The translations under genes were made by a program, and so were the position numbers. From a virus: a stretch of 58,951 nt of DNA. How positions within the stretch are numbered: position 1 is the stretch's first letter; every line of letters begins with the position of its first letter. Positions 1-6,485 of this stretch are shown one piece after another. The notes below the pieces were generated by a model. It did no database searches. It was not told where the DNA came from and saw nothing but the letters and a program-made list of their open reading frames with translations. The stretch is taken from the IMG/VR virus record IMGVR_UViG_3300010413_000033, positions 1 through 58,951 of that record. One strand, given 5' to 3'.

Positions 1-2
1 TG

Positions 3-956
3 ACTGAACCACTACGTAGTTCCGATGACATCGATGGAACATGCTTTGAAGTGCCATGCTTTCTGGTAGGCGCTACGGCACAGGATGACAGTGGGGAGTT
101 TCTACCTCCTTTGGCCCCAGGTTTCCGTCGTGTCGTAGCGCCTCAATTTTTCTACAAGGTTCTAGGCGAATATCCAAGCCAGGATATAAACGTATTGATA
201 AGTGAAGACTGGATAAACGCAGCGCGTAGTAGATGGGACATGCTGTCAGCGCAGAACGGATTCAACGTCCCTCCAGAAGGAATCAGGCCACTACTAGGAA
301 TGGACGTAGCAGATGATGGAGGTGACTACAATACAGTAGTGATGCGCTACGGCGGCTACGTACAGGTGCCGTTGAAATGGCGCGGCCTTGACATAGAGCT
401 TTCAGCGATAAAGGCGGCACAGATAGTGGCACAGTGCGACGGCTTAGTCCTCAACGTGGAATCAGACGGCTTAGGCGCAAGCGTAGCTCCTACGGCTTCA
501 AGGCAGTGGTACTGGAAATGTAGTGACTGTGGAAAGACTTTCATAGAGCACGAAACAGAGGTATGTAGTGAGTGTGTAGAAGAAGGAAAACAGGGGAAAT
601 CGCTGCAAAGAAAACATGTGAATGCGAAAAAGATCAGGGTAGGCTCAAAGCCCGATTCAAAGAAAGTGATAGTGGACAACGACAGCGGAATAGAGAAGGC
701 TGAATTCGGAACACTACGCGACCTCCTCTGGTGGTCACTACGTGAATGGCTCAGGACCGATTTCTCATCCGCACTCCCTCCAAGCGAATCACTACTAGAC
801 GATCTCAGAGTCATGACATTCGAAGTCATCCAGGGCAAATTGAAAGTCCTCTCAAAGGACTGGGTGAAAAAAGAGCTGGGAAGATCGACAGACGAAGCAG
901 ACGCACTACTACAAACCTTCTACAGGATATCGGCCCCAAGAGTGAGACTGATATGA
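3..956 (+). CDS. terL: Terminase large subunit, C-terminal nuclease part (truncated by window edge)
   Basis: The frame is open from base 3 with no credible start, so the N-terminal ATPase lies outside the window. The visible part matches the RNase H-like nuclease domain of phage large terminases, which cuts concatemeric DNA during packaging. The sequence RPLLGMDVADDGGDYN (near 285-335) supplies the first metal-binding Asp, NVESDGLG (near 450-475) the second acidic site, and a late STDEADALLQTFY segment the third. Unusually, a four-cysteine zinc-ribbon-like insert (CSDC and CSEC, about 515-575) lies inside the nuclease domain, followed by a basic stretch. Its stop overlaps the next gene (ATGA), indicating translational coupling. 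The family call is secure; the role of the zinc insert is unknown. Confidence 0.9.
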   Translation, partial: TEPLRSSDDIDGTCFEVPCFLVGATAQDDSGEFLPPLAPGFRRVVAPQFFYKVLGEYPSQDINVLISEDWINAARSRWDMLSAQNGFNVPPEGIRPLLGMDVADDGGDYNTVVMRYGGYVQVPLKWRGLDIELSAIKAAQIVAQCDGLVLNVESDGLGASVAPTASRQWYWKCSDCGKTFIEHETEVCSECVEEGKQGKSLQRKHVNAKKIRVGSKPDSKKVIVDNDSGIEKAEFGTLRDLLWWSLREWLRTDFSSALPPSESLLDDLRVMTFEVIQGKLKVLSKDWVKKELGRSTDEADALLQTFYRISAPRVRLI

Positions 957-1153
957 CATTCACTACTACTACTACCAGCAACAACTTAACTACACAGGCA
1001 GGATGCTTCAAATGCGGCTACCTCATTTGCAGATGCGGAGAGAAGATGCTCTGTCATGGATGCAATCACTACAAAGAGATAGCAGTCACTACACTTGATG
1101 GAAGGTTCTGCCATGAATGCAGCACTATATTCAAGGACAGGATAGAAACATAA
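953..1153 (+). CDS. Small Cys-rich (zinc-binding type) protein
   Basis: A 66-residue protein whose ATG overlaps the terminase stop as ATGA. After a Thr-rich start it has CFKCGY, CRCGEK, CHGC and CHEC clusters, enough cysteines for two zinc-binding knuckles. I do not recognise a named family. Because it is coupled to the terminase it could be a packaging or DNA-binding accessory, but small zinc-ribbon proteins of unknown role are common in phages. No signal peptide or membrane segment is visible. An alternative upstream start in the same frame would overlap the terminase extensively and is unlikely. Confidence 0.65.
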   Translation: MTFTTTTTSNNLTTQAGCFKCGYLICRCGEKMLCHGCNHYKEIAVTTLDGRFCHECSTIFKDRIET

Positions 1154-1178
1154 ATCACTACACAAGGAGGAAATAGTA

Positions 1179-1418
1179 GTGAGAGTGGAGATCAGGTGCA
1201 AATGCGGCGGAAGCATAGTAGTGGAAGGTGATTCCACAAGCGATGATTCCACAACCGTCATGAAGGAAAGCATGGAGAGATGGGCAAAGCTGCACAAGGC
1301 ATGTACTACTATGAACAGTAGTAGTAATAATAGTAGTAGTGAAGATGAAACACAGCAGCATAAAGGGAAGCCTCACTTCAGAGACCCATACGGTGATGGA
1401 TACATTCCCTACACGTAA
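1179..1418 (+). CDS. Small protein with N-terminal CxC motif and Ser/Asn-rich linker
   Basis: A 79-residue protein with a GTG start, chosen because aaggagg at 1164-1170 sits 8 nt upstream. The N-terminus reads MRVEIRCKCGGSIVVEGD, typical of a short zinc-ribbon half with a beta hairpin. The middle is a low-complexity Ser/Asn run (SSSNNSSSEDE) encoded by an AGT/AAT triplet repeat, and the C-terminus is Gly/Tyr/Pro-rich. No family is recognised. It belongs to a run of three small Cys-rich genes after the terminase. The low-complexity linker coincides with a dense patch of the dispersed GTAGT word, so nucleotide-level expansion rather than protein function may have made it. Confidence 0.55.
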   Translation: MRVEIRCKCGGSIVVEGDSTSDDSTTVMKESMERWAKLHKACTTMNSSSNNSSSEDETQQHKGKPHFRDPYGDGYIPYT

Positions 1419-1425
1419 GCCACTA

Positions 1426-1467
1426 CGTAGTAGTAGTAGTAGTAGCAGTAATAATAGTAGTAGTGAC
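1426..1467 (+). repeat. TAG/AGT triplet microsatellite
   Basis: An almost pure array of GTA/TAG triplets with CAG and AAT interruptions. It lies just upstream of, or in the 5' part of, the small gene ending at 1644 and would encode a poly-Ser/Asn run. A shorter version lies at about 1316-1341 inside the preceding gene. These arrays are the extreme form of the GTAGT word that pervades the window. Confidence 0.85.
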
Positions 1468-1482
1468 AGTGAGGAGACAGCG

Positions 1483-1644
1483 GTGAGGAATCCTGAATGC
1501 AAGTGTAATTGCCATGACCCGTATTTCCTGGAAGCAACGGAGACGGAGGAACATGAGGACTGTGGGGAATGCAGGGAAGTGGTCAGGGATGAAAGAGGCT
1601 GGTTTGCAGAATCGGAAGCATGGCTGGACGGTTTTCTGTGGTGA
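1483..1644 (+). CDS. Small Cys-rich protein
   Basis: A GTG start is chosen because gaggag at 1471-1476 lies 6 nt upstream, giving 53 residues. The sequence VRNPECKCNCHDPYF, then HEDCGEC, supplies five cysteines and two histidines that could bind zinc; the rest is acidic and aromatic and ends in LDGFLW. The frame stays open further upstream to 1339, which would add a Ser-rich tail overlapping the previous gene; that start has no clear ribosome binding site. No family is recognised. It is the last of the three small Cys-rich genes before a long non-coding stretch. Confidence 0.5.
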   Translation: MRNPECKCNCHDPYFLEATETEEHEDCGECREVVRDERGWFAESEAWLDGFLW

Positions 1645-1672
1645 TGTTGCAGAGCGGAAGTCAAAGGAAGGA

Positions 1673-1840
1673 TGAGGTACTACATAGTATGGTAGAGAGA
1701 ATGCGTTTAATGCATTCAAATAGAGGCAGTGGTGAGAAGGGGTGAGGTACTACATAGCCTAATGAAAGAAATGCGTTTAAAAGCTTTCAGTGGAGCAAAA
1801 CGTCTGAGAGGGGGGTGAGGTAGCGGTGAATGGTGTGAAT
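1673..1840 (+). repeat. Phased direct repeats, about 70-bp period
   Basis: TGAGGTACTACATAG occurs at 1673-1687 and 1743-1757. In both copies it is followed at the same distance (28 nt start to start) by ATGCGTTTAA, at 1701 and 1771. A partial third copy, TGAGGTAGCGG, starts at about 1816. Around the first copy GAATGC and GCATTC form a 6-bp inverted repeat (1699-1717). The constant spacing suggests protein-binding sites rather than random sequence. Candidates are small-terminase (pac/cos) binding, replication iterons or tandem promoters. Confidence 0.6.
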
Positions 1841-1862
1841 AACAGCAATACAGTGCGATACA

Positions 1863-1892
1863 GCGAGAAGGGGGGTGCCGCGCACCTCTCGC
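1863..1892 (+). other. GC-rich hairpin
   Basis: The outer stem GCGAGA (1863-1868) pairs with TCTCGC (1887-1892), and the inner stem GGTGC (1874-1878) with GCACC (1882-1886), with a G-rich bulge on one side. No T-tract follows, so it is not a standard terminator. It stands out because the surroundings are moderately AT-rich. Confidence 0.5.
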
Positions 1893-1935
1893 CCCAGGCC
1901 CTCCAGATCCAGAACAACTACGTAGTGATTCCATT

Positions 1936-1958
1936 CACTACACTATGTAGTGCCTTTT
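1936..1958 (+). terminator. Possible rho-independent terminator made of the GTAGTG word
   Basis: CACTACA and TGTAGTG form a 7-bp stem with a CTA loop (1936-1952), followed within 2 nt by a run of five T. It lies downstream of the terminase and small Cys-rich genes, so it could end that transcript. The stem is not very GC-rich, so efficiency is doubtful. Confidence 0.4.
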
Positions 1959-1972
1959 TCACTACACTACAC

Positions 1973-2334
1973 ATAGTAGTGACTACGGATTAGTAGTGAT
2001 ATGGATGCCGAGCACAGGAAAAGGATTCGCTTTGTGTGGTCATGTAGTGATTATTCCCATCACAGCCACAGGTACAAATTCAATGCATGGCTGTGTGGGA
2101 GGATACAGTATGCGATAGTAGTGATTAGGAACTGGCTATGCTCTGTCAAGTCGATAGTGTAGTGATTCATTCCATAAGTGGAGGTGGATTGAAAAAGAAC
2201 GGCACAGATTCCTCCAGAGAGACCTTCCCAGGATTCCTGAGACGGTCCAGGCTGCATTTTCTCTCTGAAAAGGTACAAACGTACTGGAATGGGTTAATCA
2301 CTACGAATAGTAGTGACTACGGATTAGTAGTGAT
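1973..2334 (+). repeat. Two exact 28-bp direct repeats
   Basis: The 28-bp segment at 1973-2000 recurs exactly at 2307-2334. Each copy contains GTAGTG, GACTACGG and GTAGTG again, so each can fold on itself. A further imperfect repeat pair (actactaagtgtagtcac followed by a cgtagt) lies at 2467-2497 and 2527-2558. All are built from the dispersed word. Confidence 0.7.
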
Positions 2335-2636
2335 TCATTCATCCAGAGGCCCTGGAGAGGAGAGGGGAACTAATCACTATGTAAATGCATTCACTACTAT
2401 TAGTAGTCGATTGAAATTAGTAGTCGATGCATGGAGAGAATCTGAGGAGGCAGTGAAAAAGAAACCACTACTAAGTGTAGTCACTACTATTCGTAGTGAT
2501 TTATTTTTCCGCCCCATTTTCAATCGACTACTAAGTGTAGTCACTACTAATTCGTAGTAGTAGTGAAGTGCGTAGTGAAAACTTTTTTGAAAAATTTTGT
2601 GCGTAGTGGTACGGGGGGATCGATTTTTTCACTACG

Positions 2637-2663
2637 TTGGGGGGTGGGGGGCTGGGGAACACC
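2637..2663 (+). other. G-rich tract, possible G-quadruplex
   Basis: Runs of six, six and four G separated by one or two bases, shortly followed by a C-rich run that could compete by pairing. It lies in the non-coding region before the head genes. Whether a quadruplex forms is not shown by sequence. Confidence 0.4.
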
Positions 2664-2901
2664 CCCTCTCACAAAAGTATGAAAAACAGTTCAGAACAAC
2701 TTAGTAGTGACAAAAGCATGAAAGGCAGTTCCGCATCACTGTGTAGTGAAATCCCCCCAGCCGCATTGCTGTGGGAGGGAGGCTTGAGGGAAGAAATTTT
2801 TTATATGCACAGCAACGGGCCTGTAGGACTTAGTAGTGAAAGAAAGTAAACCGATAACTGAAAACACAAAAGAAACTACTACCTAAAGGAGGTTAGTGGC
2901 G

Positions 2902-3240
2902 ATGGCTGAGGTCAGGGTTCCAAGCGAGTACATGGACAACTTTTATTATTCCACTACTACCAACTCTTCAGCTTCAACCCTTTCGTGGGAAGGGACAGCC
3001 AGCATGACATGGGACTCAACCAGTGGCTTCACGCCTTGGCTGGATGAGAACAAAACCGGATGGACTACTACTATCTACACCTCAAATCCCGAACAGGTTC
3101 TGGAAAGGCTGGAAAAGCTGAAAGGCATCTACAACGGAGTAGTAGCGGCTAAGAAGCCTGTGTTCGAAAAGCCCAAAATGGCTGAGACGCGCAGGAAGCA
3201 GCTGAAAGAGGTTTTGAACGACAGGGAGATCGACTTTTGA
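2902..3240 (+). CDS. Hypothetical protein preceding portal
   Basis: A 112-residue protein; ATG at 2902 follows aaaggagg (2885-2892), with an in-frame GTG at 2896 as the alternative. The first half is Ser/Thr/Trp-rich and probably extended. The second half is a charged helix (NPEQVLERLEKLKGIYNGV) ending in a basic KRKQLKEVLNDREIDF-like tail. No family is recognised. Its place directly before the portal suggests a head-assembly or packaging role, such as a small terminase-like or scaffold protein, but neither can be shown. Confidence 0.6.
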   Translation: MAEVRVPSEYMDNFYYSTTTNSSASTLSWEGTASMTWDSTSGFTPWLDENKTGWTTTIYTSNPEQVLERLEKLKGIYNGVVAAKKPVFEKPKMAETRRKQLKEVLNDREIDF

Positions 3241-3301
3241 GAACTGGCATGAATCGTGCAAGGCAGGATTGCAGGAAAGACTATCCTCTGAGGTGTGGCC
3301 T

Positions 3302-4765
3302 ATGAAGATATTTGGGTACGAGCTGACCATAAGGAAAGAGAAAGACGACTACGCCAAGGCGCGTAGCCGCTACACTTCAAAGATCCTGTCCGACTTTGAC
3401 TACGATAGGCCGTTGTGGACGGAAGGGAACTACTACTCGCTGCTGCAAGCCTACAGGAGCTGGGTGTTTGTGTGCGCGAACAAAAACGCTACGTCGTTTG
3501 CCTCTGTCCCTCTCAGGCTGTACAGCGGCAAGGAAGTAGTGGGGGATGACGGTAGGCCGAAACCTGTCAAGATAAAATGGCCTACGAGACCTGTGAGCGA
3601 CAGGCAGCGGCTGAACCTGATGGAGAATAGTAGTCTGATGCAGCACAGGATGTTCAGGAAATCCGTGGACGTAGTGGAGATAACAGACCATCCGTTTCTG
3701 GAGATGATGAACAACGTCAATGGGTTCATGAACAGTTTTTCGTTGTGGGAGCTGACAGAGCTGTTTCAGGAGTTATGTGGGAATGCCTACTGGTATGTAG
3801 TGAGGGATGGAGTAGGGACTCCGGTGGAGCTTTGGCCTATCATGCCGCACATGATAAAGGTCATCCCTGACAGGGAGAAATTCATAAAGGGATATCTCTA
3901 CGAGAGCAATATGAACAGGGTGAACATGGAGGAGAAGGAAGTAGTGCACTTCAAGTTCCCTTCACCTACGTCGTTGTACTACGGGAGGGGGCCTTTGGCC
4001 GCGATTACCGATATCTACGCCATAGAGCAGAACATGAACAGGTTTGAGAATGCCATGTTTGCGAACATGGGGAGGCTGGATGGCGCTTTTGAAACGGCGG
4101 AGGAATTGAACGACGTTGAATTCGAACGGCTTAAAAAGGAGATACGCGAGAGCTTCTACGGAGTGCACAACGTTGGGAAATCCCCGTTGTTGGAGAAAGG
4201 GGTTAGCTACAAGAACTACGGTTTTGCGCCTAAAGAGCTGAACCATATACAGGGAAGGGCGAAGATAAAAGAGGCCATAGTGAATGCCTTTGGGCAGTCG
4301 ATGGGGATGTACGACAAGGACGCTACACGCGCAAACGCTGAAGTCGCTACGTTCATGTTCATGCGCGACACTATTAAGCCGAGATGCCTACGCGCCGAGC
4401 AGAAGCTGAATGAGAAATTAATACCGCAGTTCGATCCTGGCCTTTGGGTGGCATTCGATGATTGTGTGCCTGAAAACAGGGAGGTGAGGCTGAAGGAAAT
4501 TGAGGCTCACTTGAAATCTGGATATTCGACTCCTAACGAAGAGAGGCGCAAGGACAACATAGAGGATGCGGAATGGGGCGATAAGCCTATCCTTCCAGGC
4601 GGCTACGCTCCTCTTGGAAGCATTCCTCCGAACCAGACAGGGCAGGGAGCTGGGCAACAGGGCGACGCTACGGAGGAGGAGCTTGCGAAGTTTGTCGATG
4701 AGGTAGTAGGGACTATCTTGGAGAAGCTGGGCAGCCAGGATGTAGTGAAGAGGCTTGCGGCATGA
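3302..4765 (+). CDS. Portal protein (HK97 type)
   Basis: A 487-residue protein at the size usual for siphovirus portals, which form the dodecameric DNA channel at one capsid vertex. The segment YSLLQAYRSWVFVCANKNATSFASVPLRLY near the N-terminus is typical of the family (first helix and wing entry), followed by LTELFQELCGNAYWYVVRDG and VVHFKFPSPTSLYYGRGPL, which match the conserved portal core, and a long stem-helix region with QSMGMYDKDATRANAEVATFMF. The C-terminus is Gly/Gln/acidic. ATG at 3302 (MKIFGYEL) is preferred over an upstream TTG. The gene sits in the usual order terminase, portal, MuF, protease, capsid. Confidence 0.92.
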   Translation: MKIFGYELTIRKEKDDYAKARSRYTSKILSDFDYDRPLWTEGNYYSLLQAYRSWVFVCANKNATSFASVPLRLYSGKEVVGDDGRPKPVKIKWPTRPVSDRQRLNLMENSSLMQHRMFRKSVDVVEITDHPFLEMMNNVNGFMNSFSLWELTELFQELCGNAYWYVVRDGVGTPVELWPIMPHMIKVIPDREKFIKGYLYESNMNRVNMEEKEVVHFKFPSPTSLYYGRGPLAAITDIYAIEQNMNRFENAMFANMGRLDGAFETAEELNDVEFERLKKEIRESFYGVHNVGKSPLLEKGVSYKNYGFAPKELNHIQGRAKIKEAIVNAFGQSMGMYDKDATRANAEVATFMFMRDTIKPRCLRAEQKLNEKLIPQFDPGLWVAFDDCVPENREVRLKEIEAHLKSGYSTPNEERRKDNIEDAEWGDKPILPGGYAPLGSIPPNQTGQGAGQQGDATEEELAKFVDEVVGTILEKLGSQDVVKRLAA

Positions 4766-4766
4766 G

Positions 4767-6293
4767 ATGGAGCAGCATAGTCACTACATAGAAGACAGCC
4801 AGCTGAAAGGGCTGATAACGAAGGCACTACTGAGAAGCCCTGACTTCAAGGAAGCTTGCGCTAATATAGTAGTAGAGAATATAAGGAAAGGGCTGAACGA
4901 CAGGCGGCTACTCTACGAGATAGAGCTTTGGACGAAGTTCGTGGAGCGTAGCACTACGTGGGAGAGGAAATACAGGGACAGGATGATAGAGGTGCTGGGG
5001 CAGCTGGGCAGTGAAGTCTATGCCAACATGAAACGCTACGGGAAATTCCATGTGGCTAAGAAAGAGGACTTGTCCGACTGGATACCTCTTAAAGGGAGGT
5101 GGGAATCAGTACTACACAGGGAGAGCATGATCCTGAATCAGGCCATAGTTGAGGACTACGGCAAACAGGCTATGGCTGAGCTTAACGACTACTACGAAGT
5201 GAGCAAGGAGAAGAGAGTAAAGACCGCGATGGCGGAGCTTCCATTTTACAATCCGGTCACTGGGGAGGAGAGATGGTTCGATGCCAACAATCCGAACGTA
5301 GTGGCAAGGCTTCAACAACGCAGCATCAAATTCGCCAAAGAGGTAGTAGGCACTACGGAGCAGCAGATAAGGGGGATCCTCGCGGAAGGGATAGGACAGG
5401 GCGAAGGGATGCGAGAACTACGCAACAGGATTCGCAGCTACTTTGAAGGAGATTCGATAAGGAACAGGGCGGAGATGATAGCGCGTAGTGAGACGATATG
5501 GGCCTCCAATGCAGGGGCTGTATCCGCCTACAAGCAGAGTGGCGTAGTGGAAGGAAAAGAATGGATAGTGGCGGATGACGAGCGCACTTGCGACTACTGC
5601 CGTAGTATGGGAGTTCAATATGGGAAGGGCAGAGCCGTAGCGTTGGACAGGCCATTCTTGAACAAGGGAGACTACGTATTCGCTGGAGCCAGAGCGCCGC
5701 AAAGCATTCCTGGGGTGGCAGGGTTCCTGCCAAACTGCAAGGGCTACGGAGATGGAATCACAAAGGGAACACGTAGTTGCCTCACTCCGTTTGATGTGGC
5801 AAGGTCTAAAAGGGCTAAAGAAGCTTATACCGCTTGCACAAAAGAAATGACAGATAAAGGTGTCCAGTTTGAGAGGAAACTTGCAAAGAAGCTGGGCCTT
5901 ACATGGTTGAAGAACAACGAACATTGGGACTGCCTGAAAGGTGGGACGATAGCAGACTACTACGCAAGAAGTAAGAAAGTGACAGACGTAGTGGAATGTA
6001 AAAGGCTGATGGTCAGACAGGCAGATCGTATCACTTGCAAGAACATACCTAAGAGAAATGCAGAGGCGGCGGAGTTTGGGAAGCACATAAAAAAGCACTA
6101 CGTTATTTTCGATGACCGCCCTGGCATGGGTGGACAGTTGTACTACGCGGATAAATTGGGCGACTTTCGTTTTGGTACAAAGGGCAAACCTCCAAGGAAT
6201 TTAAAGAAAGTCACAATGGAAGACATAGATGGGTTTATCAATCCTGAGAAGAAACGACGACGGAGGTATTTTCATCTGGAGGTAGTGAAGTGA
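4767..6293 (+). CDS. MuF-type minor head protein with nuclease-like C-terminal domain
   Basis: A 508-residue protein directly after the portal stop. Residues about 170-300 carry the phage Mu gpF-like fold: RGILAEGIGQGEGMRELRNRI, RAEMIARSETIWASNAGAVSAY, and DDERTCDYCRS with the CxxC near residue 272. MuF proteins are minor capsid components often injected with DNA, and many carry C-terminal toxin or enzyme domains. From about residue 355 a separate domain reads GVQFERKLAKKLGL, then DVVECKRL near residue 408. An E-x-K arrangement after a hydrophobic strand suggests a PD-(D/E)XK nuclease fold, but this is inference. The usual closing motif HPxCRC is absent; only LPNCKGYGDG is present. The next large gene carries HPKCRC instead. 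The stop overlaps the next start (GTGA). Confidence 0.8.
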   Translation: MEQHSHYIEDSQLKGLITKALLRSPDFKEACANIVVENIRKGLNDRRLLYEIELWTKFVERSTTWERKYRDRMIEVLGQLGSEVYANMKRYGKFHVAKKEDLSDWIPLKGRWESVLHRESMILNQAIVEDYGKQAMAELNDYYEVSKEKRVKTAMAELPFYNPVTGEERWFDANNPNVVARLQQRSIKFAKEVVGTTEQQIRGILAEGIGQGEGMRELRNRIRSYFEGDSIRNRAEMIARSETIWASNAGAVSAYKQSGVVEGKEWIVADDERTCDYCRSMGVQYGKGRAVALDRPFLNKGDYVFAGARAPQSIPGVAGFLPNCKGYGDGITKGTRSCLTPFDVARSKRAKEAYTACTKEMTDKGVQFERKLAKKLGLTWLKNNEHWDCLKGGTIADYYARSKKVTDVVECKRLMVRQADRITCKNIPKRNAEAAEFGKHIKKHYVIFDDRPGMGGQLYYADKLGDFRFGTKGKPPRNLKKVTMEDIDGFINPEKKRRRRYFHLEVVK

Positions 6294-6481
6294 GTAGTGT
6301 CGTTTTCAAGTTGTCTCCTGCCATAGGCAGTGAGAAATGTGCTGGATGTGGGAAGCAGTCTGATAATGGCAGCTTTCCTCTGCGTTTCAACGGAAAGCCT
6401 ATTTGTTTAGAGTGCATTGAAAAGCGATTCAGCGACAACATCACGGTAGCTACTACTGAACAAGTGATAGTGATGGAGTAG
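6290..6481 (+). CDS. Small zinc-ribbon protein
   Basis: A 63-residue protein with a GTG start overlapping the previous stop; ggagg at 6278-6282 is 7 nt upstream. CAGCGKQSDNGSFPLRFNGKPICLEC forms a four-cysteine (CxxC-x17-CxxC type) zinc ribbon, and the C-terminus is hydrophobic-acidic. No specific family is recognised. It is translationally coupled between two head proteins that each carry part of the MuF signature, so it may work with them as a binding partner, immunity-type factor or regulator. None of these can be chosen from sequence. Confidence 0.65.
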   Translation: MSSVVFKLSPAIGSEKCAGCGKQSDNGSFPLRFNGKPICLECIEKRFSDNITVATTEQVIVME

Positions 6482-6485
6482 TGTA

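Larger units (their letters stand above)
1645..2895. other. Long non-coding, repeat-rich region between terminase and head genes
   Basis: About 1.25 kb with no convincing gene. The open frames here are low-complexity translations of GTAGTG/CACTAC arrays without ribosome binding sites. It holds phased direct repeats (1673-1840), hairpins (1863-1892, 1936-1952), two exact 28-bp repeats, a second repeat pair near 2467-2558 and a G-rich tract near 2637-2663. Such a region next to the terminase gene could contain a packaging recognition site or an origin, which is inference from position only. Confidence 0.6.

Noticed and set aside
1300-1470. Short regular repeats considered as a CRISPR array
   Set aside because: Triplet microsatellite without spacers of constant length.
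2138-2557. Open frame of 139 codons in the non-coding region
   Set aside because: No ribosome binding site, low-complexity composition from the repeated word, no recognisable domain.
5418-6098. Long minus-strand open frame opposite the MuF gene
   Set aside because: Cys/Leu/Ser-rich shadow of a well-supported plus-strand gene; no start signal.
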